64,000 nucleotides of DNA, taken from Novosphingobium silvae. GTDB lineage: Bacteria; Pseudomonadota; Alphaproteobacteria; Sphingomonadales; Sphingomonadaceae. A program made the position numbers and the translations under genes. The stretch lies in the NCBI RefSeq assembly GCF_009856825.1, contig NZ_WVTD01000002.1:1-64000 (forward strand), written 5' to 3'. Of this stretch, positions 1 to 8,234 are shown piece after piece (position 1 is the stretch's first letter; every line of letters starts with the position of its first letter). Below the pieces are notes generated by a model that did no database searches, was not told the DNA's origin, and saw only the letters and a list, made by a program, of their open reading frames with translations.

Positions 1-143
1 GTATATCTGACCACGACACGATCAGATCCGCCTGCACATCACCATCACGTCGCATCGCCATCGTCGCTGACCGCCTTCTTTCCGTATCCAGGCTGAATCA
101 GATCACACCGACTTCGTCAACGCGCTGCTAAGGTGGTTATCTG

Positions 144-569
144 ATGCTTGCCCTCCTTGCCGCCTCGATCGTCGCCTCCAATCAGACCTTCACCTGCACA
201 CCAACCCATGTCTGGGATGGAGATGGCCCGGTCTGGTGTGCGGAAGGGCCCCGCATTCGCATCGCTGGCATCGCTGCCCGGGAAATGGGTGGCAGCTGCC
301 GCACCAATCAGCCCTGCCCCGATGCCACGGCGATCGAGGCACGCGATGCGCTCGTCCAGCTGATGGGCGGCGCGCGCGGGACGATCCCGACCGGTCACGT
401 TGTGGTTCGAGGTCCGCCGCTGTCGTGCCGTTCCGAAGGTTCCGCAGGCGGAAGCCGCACGGCTGCCTGGTGCCGCCTGCCCTCCGGCGCAGATCTCTCC
501 TGCGCGATGATCCGTACGCGAACGGTGCTGCGATGGGACCGGTACTGGAAAGGGCCAGCGTGCCGGTAA
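144..569 (+). CDS. Thermonuclease-like (SNase fold) small protein
   Basis: A 141-residue protein with a short hydrophobic N-terminus (MLALLAASIVAS) that could be a signal peptide. The core has the staphylococcal-nuclease-like pattern VWDGDGPVWC followed by RIRIAGIAARE. The DGD and the Arg/Glu of the second strand are where SNase proteins place calcium-binding and catalytic residues. It is about the size of the short SNase-like proteins found near mobilisation genes in sphingomonads. Six or more cysteines suggest an exported, disulfide-bonded protein. The next gene starts inside its 3' end, so the two are probably co-transcribed. I have not shown that the active site is complete, so nuclease activity is inferred. 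Confidence 0.6.
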   Translation: MLALLAASIVASNQTFTCTPTHVWDGDGPVWCAEGPRIRIAGIAAREMGGSCRTNQPCPDATAIEARDALVQLMGGARGTIPTGHVVVRGPPLSCRSEGSAGGSRTAAWCRLPSGADLSCAMIRTRTVLRWDRYWKGPACR

Positions 570-868
570 GCCCCGACCTACACTTTCGTGGTGAGCTGGT
601 CGAAGGGCAGCTTGGCCTCGTGCTCCAGGCAGGCGGCGGCCACTGGGAACTGGATGCGCCGAGGTCGGCTCGACGCCTTGTCGGCCGCGAGGTCGAGGTC
701 ACTGGCCACCGTGCAGGCTTCAACGGCTTGATCTGCAAGCAAGTCTGGCCGGCAGGGACAGCCCAACCTCGCCGAATGCAGCTTCCAATCGAACGCCTGC
801 TCGTTGGTGGTTTCGTGATTTACGGACTTCTGGCGCCCCTGGCCGGGCTTGCCGGACAGCTTTCTTGA
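533..868 (+). CDS. DUF5818-like small protein
   Basis: A 111-residue protein read from the ATG at 533, which overlaps the end of the SNase-like gene in another frame. The recognisable part is the segment VEGQLGLVLQAGGGHWELD followed by RRLVGREVEVTGHRAGF. This is the small beta-barrel pattern of sphingomonad DUF5818 proteins, in which a residue layout like that of OB domains surrounds a GGGHW turn. The C-terminal 30 residues are hydrophobic and may form a membrane anchor. The stop shares one base with the next ATG (TGATG), indicating translational coupling. The family name is from memory of the pattern, and no function is known. Confidence 0.5.
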   Translation: MGPVLERASVPVSPDLHFRGELVEGQLGLVLQAGGGHWELDAPRSARRLVGREVEVTGHRAGFNGLICKQVWPAGTAQPRRMQLPIERLLVGGFVIYGLLAPLAGLAGQLS

Positions 869-1071
869 TGCTCAGCGATTGGGAACTCTGGGCCTGTGCC
901 AACCATGTTCTGCAAACCCATGGCGACAAGGCACCGTTGCACGTCGCCGAGCAGATTGGCGCTCTCGCTCTCGCTCTCGCGCACGACCAGGCTGGAATTC
1001 GTGCGTGGCAGGCCATTGCTGAGCGGATTGTCCAGCTGACCTCCAACCGTGAAGGCGCCCGGCTGCAGTAG
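868..1071 (+). CDS. DUF6961-like small protein
   Basis: A 67-residue protein from the ATG at 868, coupled to the preceding stop by a TGATG overlap. A TTG three bases upstream is possible but less likely. The pattern ELWACANHVLQTHG, then APLHVAEQIGALA, then AWQAIAERI matches short all-helical proteins annotated DUF6961 in sphingomonad mobile elements. No catalytic residues or membrane segment are visible. Together with the two upstream genes it forms a small plus-strand unit convergent with the relaxase gene. Function unknown. Confidence 0.5.
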   Translation: MLSDWELWACANHVLQTHGDKAPLHVAEQIGALALALAHDQAGIRAWQAIAERIVQLTSNREGARLQ

Positions 1072-1095
1072 CCGTCTTCGACGCTGCCGCCTCGT

Positions 1096-1335
1096 TCATC
1101 CGATCGGCGATAGATCGCCTGGAAACAGACATGCCTGCGCGCTGGATGGGCCACTGGCATCGCCTTCGATCCTGAAACCACGCATGCGCTCCACCAGATG
1201 GCGGGCAAGATCGACACGGGCACTGCGCTGTACACGCGGATCATCGGCATTGAGGCAAACAAGGGTGTGCTCTGGCGCAACGGCCAGGGCGACTTCGAGG
1301 TGGGTCAGAAGAAGGTCGTCAGAGATTCGGCGCAT
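1096..1335 (-). CDS. Small hypothetical protein downstream of the relaxase gene
   Basis: I chose the ATG at 1335 because an AAGGG lies just upstream, giving 79 residues beginning MRRISDDLLLTHLEVALAVA. An upstream ATG in the same frame at 1362 is possible. Residue composition is balanced (ISDDLLLTHLEVALAVAPEH, later VDLARHLVERMRGF), which argues for a real gene rather than a shadow. It follows the fused relaxase gene in the same direction with a 70-bp gap and could be the last gene of that transcript. A plus-strand reading frame over the same bases has poor composition. I do not recognise a family. Confidence 0.4.
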   Translation of the reverse strand: MRRISDDLLLTHLEVALAVAPEHTLVCLNADDPRVQRSARVDLARHLVERMRGFRIEGDASGPSSAQACLFPGDLSPIG

Positions 1336-1405
1336 GCGCCCTTGAGAACAAATAAAGAACATGTAGTCAACCGACGGCGATCGGAGAGGTGCGAAAGGCG
1401 GAACA

Positions 1406-4400
1406 CTATATGCCGATCTCGAACGGTTTGGTGATCGTCCGATCGAGCTCTGGGGGCTTGCGTTTAGGCGCAGGTGCCAAGCGATCCTTGGCCTGCCCTT
1501 TGGCGGCTGCATCGCGCAGCAGATCGACCGTTTCGAGGGCCGAGCGCTTCATGCCGGCGTTGCGCTCGACCGCCGCTTCGAGCTTGCCGGCATGATCGAC
1601 ATACAGGGTGAAGCCATCGCGCAGCCGGGTGATCGTCACGAGAAACGTTTGCTGATTGGCCAGATTGCGTTCGCGGCTGTCCATGACCGCGATACCGCGG
1701 TCGGACGTGAGACCCTGGGCCATATGGGCATTGAGCGCATAAGCAAGATCGAGACGGCGGAGCATCGGATCGCCCTGCTCCAGCCTGTGCTCTGCGCCGA
1801 GAGATGTCTTCACAACGACCCCGGCGCTGTCGACTACAACAATCCGAGCCTGGTCGGCATTAAGCAGGCCCCGCGTGTGATCGGTCTCGGTCCATCGGAT
1901 CCGGTCATGGGTGTGGATGTCGATTTCGCGCACCTCGAAGAGCCGCAGTGCATCCTGCTCACCTTGTGGCCGGAACTTGCCCGGACGAAGCTCGAACTGG
2001 CGCCCCCGTTCGTTCTCCAGTGTAACCCGCTCGCGCTCGGTGTCCGCCGAGGCCACGCGATACTCGCCGGGTGAAAGGCCCTGCCCTCGTTGGCGGCGCA
2101 CGACCTCGACCACCATGCCGGGCGCATAGGTGCTGGCATAACGCAGCTCTTCGCGGGTGACGTTGACGCGCGACAGGGTACTGAGGCGCATCGCCCCAGG
2201 TCCCAATTCCCCGTTTGCCTTCAGGCCCGTCTGTACGGCTTCGTTCACGGCGCTGCGCAGGGCTCGGCCTGAAGCGTAAATTGCGGTTCCCTCGCGCTCC
2301 CCTGATGGGAGCGACAGCCATGCCGCCGCAGCCTCGACGGCAGCTACGTTTCCCACCTCGATCACCTGGGGCGCCAGATGACGCATGGCGTCCTCGATCC
2401 GTCCCTCTTGGGCAGCCTGCTGGGCATCACGCAGCATCTCGGTCCGCGCCCTGAGGTTGGTGCCCATCACTGCAGTCTCTATCCCAGCCTGCTGCATCAC
2501 ATCAAACGGCTTGCCGGCATCGACAGCGCCCAGCTGCTTGCGGTCGCCAATGCTGGCGAAGCGGCCGAGTTCGAGCAGGTTTGCCAGCCGCACCAGCTTT
2601 TCCTTGTCGGCATTGCCGACCATGGAGGCTTCGTCGAGCAGCACGACCGTACCGCGCATAGCCGCGCGCGCCTCGCCAAGACGAGCCGCGTCAGCCCCTT
2701 CGAGCAGGTCGCGGTGCTGGCCCAAAAACCGCGATACGGTCATCGACGGGATGCCCGTCTCGCGCTCGAGCATCTGGACCAGCGTGTTCTGCACAGCGAG
2801 CCCGAGTACGGCCCTGCCCTCCTCGCGCAAAATGTCCGCCACGGGCTTGAGGACTGTGCTCTTGCCCGCACCGGCGACGCCCTGGATCGCGACGATGCGG
2901 TTGTGAGATCCAAGCAGCAAACGCCCTGCCCCTTCCTGCCCGGGGTTGAGGGTAATGCCGTATTTGATCTGGGAGAGGGCCTGCAGCCGTGTCCCTGCGA
3001 GGTCCGGTGCAATGATCGCCGGGGCCACACCGCGCCCACTTTCGACCGCCGCAATGATACGTTGCTCAAGGCTGACCGCATCACGCGTTGTCAGGAGGTC
3101 CCGGCCGCCTCCCCTGCCCCTTTCCAGATGACCCTGACGCACGAGCTGGTCGACCCGGTGCTCGATCTCGGCAAGCGAGGTCGGCAGCGCAAAGCCGAGC
3201 GCCGCGCGATAGATCTCCGAGCGGGTGAAGGCTGCTTCCCGCTCGCCCAGATGCCGGACAGCCGAGGCAACCGCATGGATCGCGGCGACCTGCTCCGCAC
3301 TGCGGTTTCCCATACGTGCGGGTATCAGCGGATCGCCTTCACGCAGGCCCAGCCGTTCGGCAAAGGCGGCTGCAAGGGCTTGCCCTTGGTGGACAAGCGC
3401 TCGCACGGAAGGGCCAAAGCCGGTCACGTTTCCGAGGTCTTGCGCACTGCGTGCATTGGCTCTGGCAATGACCACGGCGGGGTCAAAGCCGAGCCTCGCG
3501 GAGGTCTCCCGCCACTGCTGCGTCAGCGCTTCGCGATCCTCGATCTGCCCCTTTTCGGCTCGGGTCATCAAGGTTGCGGCATCCAGGACGCCCGGCCCTG
3601 AGAAGTTCATTTGGGCAGCTGCTTCCAGGATCTCTGCACGCCGGGAACTGAAGGCATCGCGCACGGCCTTGGGCACCCCGACGGCCTCGAAATTGCCGTG
3701 CTTGCCAAACTCCCCGACCTCGTAGCCGAGCTTCTCCACGTCCAGACGAAACCGGGCCATGGTCATGGCATTGAGGAGGGTATTGTGCTGCCAAAGCTTG
3801 TCGTTGCGCAGCGCCCGCCATTTGCCGTCCGGCCCCTGGGTCACATTGGCAATGACGGCATGGAAATGCGCATTGGGCTCCTGGTTGCGGTTGGTGTCGT
3901 GCTGGAAGAGCGCAATCGCAAGGTTGCCGGTCTGCACGACGCGCTCCCTGCCGCGGACATCCATCCGGGTCTCCGCGAGGTTTTTCTCGGCCCAGCGCAG
4001 GGTCTCCCGGACGGCCGCGGCGTAGGCGTCGAGGATCCGTTTGTCGCCGCCCACCAGCGCGAGGACCGACCAGCTTTTCGGCATAGAAAAAGTGAGATCG
4101 GTCCCTGCCCGATGCGCCCGATTGTCGCTGCCAACCCGGCTGCCATCGGGCAGCATGCCTTTGAGGATTGCCTCGAACTGCCGCGCATCAACGGTCCCAT
4201 TGAGCCCCAGCGCGGCAGCGCCCTTCCCGAGCCATTCGCCGGAGCGGTCGGCATCGGCCCGCGTGTAGTAGTTGTCGGCAGCAAAGTAATTGGCCGCGCC
4301 GCCCGCGGTGCGAACATTGCGACCTTCGACCGTCACGAGCTGGCCCTTGGTGCAGTACTTGGCGACGTTCTGGCCGAGGCCGTTGAAGCAGGTGATCCGA

Positions 4401-4573
4401 TGGAATTCGCTGTCCTTGGCGGTGTAGCCGTTCTCGTCCTTGTAGGTCTTGCCATCCTTGCGGGCGGGACGGTCGGTGACGACCGAGATCGAGGTGATGC
4501 TGGTGCCACCCTGGGTGGTGCGGGTTTCGGGGTCGCGAGCGATGCGGCCAACGAGGATAACGAGATTGGTCAT
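1406..4573 (-). CDS. Fusion of an SSB OB domain to a MobF/TrwC-type conjugative relaxase-helicase
   Basis: The start at 4573 (MTNLVILVGRIARDPETR) has a clear AGGAG a few bases upstream and is the start of an SSB, giving 1055 residues. Residues 1-85 are the first strands of an SSB OB fold (LVGRIARDPETRTT, FHRITCFNGLGQNVAKY, KGQLVTVEGR). Around residue 86 the sequence becomes a MobF relaxase without its usual first residues: GGAANYFAADNYY with the candidate catalytic tyrosines at 102-103. The metal-binding histidines follow near 225, 236 and 238 (FQHDTNRN, NAHFHAV). A RecD/TraI-type helicase follows, with Walker A GVAGAGKST near 565-573 and a DEAS box. The C-terminus looks complete. The relaxase would nick oriT and unwind the strand. 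The last OB strands and acidic tail of SSB are missing. This could be a true gene fusion or a deletion joining an adjacent ssb gene to the relaxase. Confidence 0.85.
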   Translation of the reverse strand: MTNLVILVGRIARDPETRTTQGGTSITSISVVTDRPARKDGKTYKDENGYTAKDSEFHRITCFNGLGQNVAKYCTKGQLVTVEGRNVRTAGGAANYFAADNYYTRADADRSGEWLGKGAAALGLNGTVDARQFEAILKGMLPDGSRVGSDNRAHRAGTDLTFSMPKSWSVLALVGGDKRILDAYAAAVRETLRWAEKNLAETRMDVRGRERVVQTGNLAIALFQHDTNRNQEPNAHFHAVIANVTQGPDGKWRALRNDKLWQHNTLLNAMTMARFRLDVEKLGYEVGEFGKHGNFEAVGVPKAVRDAFSSRRAEILEAAAQMNFSGPGVLDAATLMTRAEKGQIEDREALTQQWRETSARLGFDPAVVIARANARSAQDLGNVTGFGPSVRALVHQGQALAAAFAERLGLREGDPLIPARMGNRSAEQVAAIHAVASAVRHLGEREAAFTRSEIYRAALGFALPTSLAEIEHRVDQLVRQGHLERGRGGGRDLLTTRDAVSLEQRIIAAVESGRGVAPAIIAPDLAGTRLQALSQIKYGITLNPGQEGAGRLLLGSHNRIVAIQGVAGAGKSTVLKPVADILREEGRAVLGLAVQNTLVQMLERETGIPSMTVSRFLGQHRDLLEGADAARLGEARAAMRGTVVLLDEASMVGNADKEKLVRLANLLELGRFASIGDRKQLGAVDAGKPFDVMQQAGIETAVMGTNLRARTEMLRDAQQAAQEGRIEDAMRHLAPQVIEVGNVAAVEAAAAWLSLPSGEREGTAIYASGRALRSAVNEAVQTGLKANGELGPGAMRLSTLSRVNVTREELRYASTYAPGMVVEVVRRQRGQGLSPGEYRVASADTERERVTLENERGRQFELRPGKFRPQGEQDALRLFEVREIDIHTHDRIRWTETDHTRGLLNADQARIVVVDSAGVVVKTSLGAEHRLEQGDPMLRRLDLAYALNAHMAQGLTSDRGIAVMDSRERNLANQQTFLVTITRLRDGFTLYVDHAGKLEAAVERNAGMKRSALETVDLLRDAAAKGQAKDRLAPAPKRKPPELDRTITKPFEIGI

Positions 4574-4876
4574 GGGCTTTCTCCTGATCGAGCATTCCGG
4601 GTCCATCCCGGCTGCAAACCCGAGCAGAAGCGCCCCGCGGCGAAGCGCACCGGAGGGGAACCCGGAACTGGTTCGGGTGGTGCGGGCAGCCGGGCAAGGC
4701 CCGGCAACTCGGCCGGACCTGATCCGGGTTGCGCGTCTCGACGGGGGGTGATTCAGGGACAGGTTTGTATCGAAGCCGGGTGGAGCTGGATGCCGTGAAC
4801 AGGTTTGCCCTGCCTCGTTTCCCTCCGGTTTTGGCCGGATCATTCCCCCGCCAGCCCTCCACCGGAGAACCCCTTC
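4574..4876. other. 303-bp leader without a gene
   Basis: This stretch separates the DUF6915 gene from the ssb-relaxase start. Apart from the ribosome binding site of the fused gene (AGGAG just above 4573) I see no convincing coding sequence. A mobilisation origin or promoter could lie here, but I could not identify an inverted repeat with a nic-like core. Confidence 0.4.
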
Positions 4877-5305
4877 CTAGATCACGGTACGGACCGCTCC
4901 TTCAGCAGGTGGCCTGATCCTGGACGCAACTGCTTCGCCGGGGACAGGCATATCGATCGTCACCCCTTCAGCGCCGTCCAGAGGGTTGCCTCGAAGCATC
5001 CAGGCCTGCGGCGTGATCAAGCGCGCCCAGTCAGCAAAGGAGGGGATCGCGCCCAGGTCTTCGCGCACGTGCTGCTCGCCGACCAGGCGCACCGGAACGA
5101 CCCGGCCATCGGCATTGACGAGTGTCTCGCCGAAGATCGCCTCCAGCATGAATATCCCCTCGGCATGGTGCCGCAGCGCGCGGTGCCGAGGGTCTGCCAG
5201 GATTGCCTTGGACTGGTCGAACCACTGGTGCAGCGGGAGATAGTCATCGACCGTGCCGCCCCATTTCCGGACCGACGAGAGGGCGTGGTAGTAGCAGTGG
5301 GCCAT
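4877..5305 (-). CDS. DUF6915 family protein
   Basis: The start at 5305 (MAHCYYHALSSVRKWGG) has an AGGAG about eight bases upstream and matches the usual family start, giving 142 residues. The family signature is visible: an N-terminal HCYYHALSSVRKWGG, then HQWFDQSK, then the histidine-rich segment HRALRHHAEGIFMLE, and a C-terminal domain with VRLVGEQHV. Proteins of this type are soluble and common in alphaproteobacterial plasmids and islands next to ssb and relaxase genes. Their function is unknown, and the clustered histidines might bind metal. It lies 10 bp downstream of the truncated DUF6878 gene and is transcribed toward the ssb-relaxase gene. Confidence 0.75.
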   Translation of the reverse strand: MAHCYYHALSSVRKWGGTVDDYLPLHQWFDQSKAILADPRHRALRHHAEGIFMLEAIFGETLVNADGRVVPVRLVGEQHVREDLGAIPSFADWARLITPQAWMLRGNPLDGAEGVTIDMPVPGEAVASRIRPPAEGAVRTVI

Positions 5306-5315
5306 GCCGGGTCTC

Positions 5316-5510
5316 CTAGAGCTCGGTCGAGTGATCATCGGTCGCGGTGAAGCGCAGGCTGCAGTCGAGCACGAAGGTCGCTTCAGCCACATCGATCACC
5401 AGTTCGCCGCAGGCACCGTCGTTGATCTCCCAGCCAGGATGATGACGTTCGAGCGCCAGATAGGTCAGCTGCTCCAGCGCTTGCCCAAGTGACTGCAGCT
5501 CCTCGGAGCC
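5316..5510 (-). pseudogene. 5'-truncated DUF6878 gene
   Basis: The last 65 or so codons of a DUF6878-type gene: EELQSLGQALEQLTYLALE, then HPGWEINDGACGELVIDVAE, then a C-terminal LRFTATDDHSTEL. Family members are longer, so about the first half is missing. Immediately upstream, in another frame, is integrase coding sequence. The reading frame does extend to an ATG at 5573, but the residues it would add come from the integrase read out of frame. I infer that a deletion removed the gene's 5' end. The family name rests on the HPGWEINDGA-type signature. Confidence 0.65.
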
Positions 5511-6238
5511 GTAAGGACAAGCATCTGCACAAGGTGACCGAACGGATAGCCATCCTCGACCGCAGATTGCCATAGCGCCGCGAGTTCTCGGTCGCTGAGT
5601 ACGCGATCACGAGGTTCATTCCGCTTCGGACGCCACGCGTCCCGGCAGGGATTAGCAGGCATATGCTCGAGTCTGGTGAGTGCCCACGTGTAGAAGGTCG
5701 AAAGATGGCGATAGACGATCCGCGCCATCGTCAGGGTTTCCTTGCCCCGCTCGAATGCGATCTTCTCAACAAAGCGGCTCACGTCACCTCGGGTAATGGA
5801 GTCCGCGAGGCGGTCTCCCAGCTCAGGCTCAATGTACTTTCGGAAGACCCGATCGAACTCCCTCGCGCTGCGCTTTTTGCCCTCGATCTGCTGGGACAGA
5901 TACGTCTCGTAGAGCTCGGCAACCGTACCGACGCCCTTTGACCCCTGCCTCTTAGCACCCGGCTTCCTGGCAATGCTCTTGCCCTGCTCGACATCGACAA
6001 GCAGATCGCGCGCCTTCTTACGCGCATGGGCGAGGGTAAAACTCGGACCATGGCGCCCGATGGTCACATTCAACCACTTGCCCTGAACCCGCTTGCGCAG
6101 AATGTACGTCTTGATACCACTGGCGCCCATGCGAAGCCTCAGGCCGGGGACGATACCATCGGCCAGCTCAATCTGACCAGCCGCCGGCGCCTTGAGTCCT
6201 GCGATCTTCGCGTCCGTCAAACCTACTTTGTTCGCCAT
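5465..6238 (-). pseudogene. Tyrosine integrase, truncated in the catalytic domain
   Basis: Codons for 257 residues beginning MANKVGLTDAKIAGLKAP. The N-terminal DUF4102-type arm-binding domain (about 1-95) with LRMGASGIKTYILRKRVQG and the SAM-like core-binding domain (about 105-200) are intact. The catalytic domain begins with DRVLSDRELAALWQSA and breaks after HLVQMLVLT. The family would continue there with GQRREEV carrying the first catalytic Arg. Instead the frame runs out in bases that belong to the DUF6878 remnant. The catalytic His and Tyr are therefore absent, and the enzyme cannot recombine. Its start is about 130 bp from a copy of the tRNA-Lys 3' end (6370-6417), the attachment site expected for a P4-type integrase. 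Confidence 0.85.
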
Positions 6239-6369
6239 ATGTACCTGCTACCTTAGGTAGCTTTTTGTAGTGGATACTGGCGAACATTTGAAGAACAATG
6301 CGGACTGTGAATCCCGGATTTCCGCCATTTTTGGACACATGCGGATGCGCTAGGACCCTCTGATCATGG

Positions 6370-6417
6370 CTCTTAATCAGCGGGTCCTTGGTTCGAGCCC
6401 AAGTGCGTCCACCATCC
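6370..6417 (+). repeat. 48-bp direct repeat of the tRNA-Lys 3' end (candidate att site)
   Basis: This 48-bp stretch is identical to 9372-9419 and runs from the anticodon loop (CTCTTAATC) through the T-arm, acceptor stem and CCA of tRNA-Lys. The 5' half of the tRNA is absent, so it is not a tRNA gene. It lies between the dead integrase and the GMC oxidoreductase and has the same orientation as the intact tRNA. Such duplications are made when a phage or island integrates into a tRNA 3' end. Confidence 0.85.
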
Positions 6418-6437
6418 TCTTTAGATGAACGCTCCCA

Positions 6438-8165
6438 TCATTGTGAGAAGTTCGTCTTCTGCCAAGCTGTCTGATGCGCGCCCTGTCCGGGCGCCTGCTC
6501 GCCATCGGCGAACTGCTCGCACCTATCTTCAAGACCCCTTTCATCGCGTCGGCCAGCCCTCTCGCCGACAAGCCGATCGCGTATGTGGTCGGCAAGGCGC
6601 AGAGCAAGGGCTACGATGGTGAAGGTGGGATTGACGTGACCTCCGGTCGAGAAGGTCGCGCAACTCGCTACGAACAGGTTGTCCACTCCGTGAACCTGGC
6701 AGTTGGCATCGACGACGCCGCTTTCTGGACCTTCGGACATGCGAAGCGTCGCGATATGATGATATGTTCCGCTCAGTTCGTCTCCGATAGATCCTTGATC
6801 GAACAGCCAGTCGGCCTTTTCAACATGTCCGATCCCGGTCGCTTCGAAGTGATCTGAAAGGATTTCGGCAAAGCGAAGCGATGTACGCCGCTCTTCTTCG
6901 TTGACCCGCCACGCCACGCGGGCCCGTCGCATACCCAGGCGATCGCGATCATCGCACAAGGTGACGCGGCTTTCGGGATCCGGCTTCTGCTCAAGATCGA
7001 TGACGAGGTCGATCCCTCGTACGGGAAAGGCAGCGTGACGCTTTTGCCATCCACGGCGCCAAAGATTGGAGACCGCCGACCCGGGATCTCGGGCAAGACG
7101 CAGGGCCGCCCCGCTTCGTCCGTAACCACGTGCACCCTCATCCGGAGCGATCCCGGCAAGCTCCTTGAAAGCTTCCCACCCACAATCGGGGTCGGCTTCG
7201 TATGTCAGAATGACACTGGCGTTCAGCAATTCGCTTTCCTGCTGCTCCTTTGCTGAAAGGGCAAAGCCGCTCTCATACTGAAGGCCCATGCGCGTAGCGA
7301 AGATGGCCAGCCGGTCCTGCAGCACCTTTGCCGCGCTGGCATTTGTGTGGAGGCGGCCAATGGACCCACGTGGATGTTGCATGAAGAACCGGCCTACCAT
7401 GGGCATTGCCGCTCCCAGCCCGCCTGGCACATCTTCCGCGCTTGAAAGCAGGAGGCGAGCCGACTCGAGCCCTCCGGCGCAGAGGACGAACAGGTTGGCC
7501 TTGATGACGGCCTGCTTACCTTCCAACGTCGATACGGTAACCGCCTCTACCCGCTTCCCTCCTGCAGGCGCATGCCACCGGGTCACGTTCGCATGCAGAA
7601 CCGCATCGATGTTCTCCGCCGACTTCAGCACGGCATCGTACTCGACGCCCCAGTTGCGATAAAGACGGCTACCAAGAGGCGCGTAGCGCCAGATGAAGTT
7701 CCTTAGTCTGGGATCAGTGATCGGCTCCAGCCCGAGCGCGCTCGCAGCGAGGCTGTCATCCTGCCAGGCACGCCGAAAGCCACACACCGCCCGAGCCGCT
7801 TCGTAGTACGGCTCCAGATCTTCAAGCCCTATCGGCCAACCCGAGTGTGGCACCCAGGCGCGCGCCTGGAAGTCTATGGCGTCAAGCTTGCCGCATCGGC
7901 CGGTCCACCGAGAGGTAGACCCTCCGAGCACACGATAGCGACCGGTGTCCATCGTCATCGAATGACCCGCCACCTCTCCTTCATATAGGCGCTGCGTCTC
8001 TGCCTCGGCACTGCCGCTGCCGCTTTCGAGAAGGCAGATGGAGAAACGGCTCCCCGCCAAAGCCTGCGCAATGGAAATCCCTGCAGCACCCGCGCCGATC
8101 AGGCAGACGTCGTACTGCAGTTGCCCGGCGGGGATCTGATCCGTCCGCAAGTCAGATACCGCCAT
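6438..8165 (-). CDS. GMC-family FAD-dependent oxidoreductase
   Basis: The start at 8165 (MAVSDLRTD) follows AGGAGG with a four-base gap and gives 575 residues. Residues about 17-30 are the FAD-binding Rossmann turn (CLIGAGAAGISIAQALA), followed by the ELES-type strand end LLESGSG. The GMC-type VLGGSTSRWTG segment follows. The C-terminus has the family's substrate/FAD domain with STGGHVNPTFTIVALALRLADHI, in which the Asn/His act on an alcohol. It is predicted cytosolic and would oxidise an alcohol or sugar, but the substrate cannot be read from sequence. It diverges from an aldo/keto reductase 69 bp away, suggesting a shared pathway. Both lie between the two tRNA-Lys repeats. Confidence 0.85.
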   Translation of the reverse strand: MAVSDLRTDQIPAGQLQYDVCLIGAGAAGISIAQALAGSRFSICLLESGSGSAEAETQRLYEGEVAGHSMTMDTGRYRVLGGSTSRWTGRCGKLDAIDFQARAWVPHSGWPIGLEDLEPYYEAARAVCGFRRAWQDDSLAASALGLEPITDPRLRNFIWRYAPLGSRLYRNWGVEYDAVLKSAENIDAVLHANVTRWHAPAGGKRVEAVTVSTLEGKQAVIKANLFVLCAGGLESARLLLSSAEDVPGGLGAAMPMVGRFFMQHPRGSIGRLHTNASAAKVLQDRLAIFATRMGLQYESGFALSAKEQQESELLNASVILTYEADPDCGWEAFKELAGIAPDEGARGYGRSGAALRLARDPGSAVSNLWRRGWQKRHAAFPVRGIDLVIDLEQKPDPESRVTLCDDRDRLGMRRARVAWRVNEEERRTSLRFAEILSDHFEATGIGHVEKADWLFDQGSIGDELSGTYHHIATLRMSEGPESGVVDANCQVHGVDNLFVASCATFSTGGHVNPTFTIVALALRLADHIRDRLVGERAGRRDERGLEDRCEQFADGEQAPGQGAHQTAWQKTNFSQ

Positions 8166-8234
8166 TTTACCTCCTGTTCGGCTTGCCACCATGTTAACCA
8201 GACGTCATGGTTAACGAAAGACGGAGGATCGATA

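Noticed and set aside
1049..1434. Plus-strand frames over 1049-1434
   Set aside because: The overlapping minus-strand frame has better composition and a ribosome binding site; the plus frames look like shadows.
2378..4798. Long plus-strand frames opposite the relaxase gene
   Set aside because: They cover the relaxase coding sequence and show no domain signature.
6370..6417. Second tRNA-Lys gene
   Set aside because: Only the 3' half of a tRNA is present; the acceptor 5' strand and D-arm are missing.
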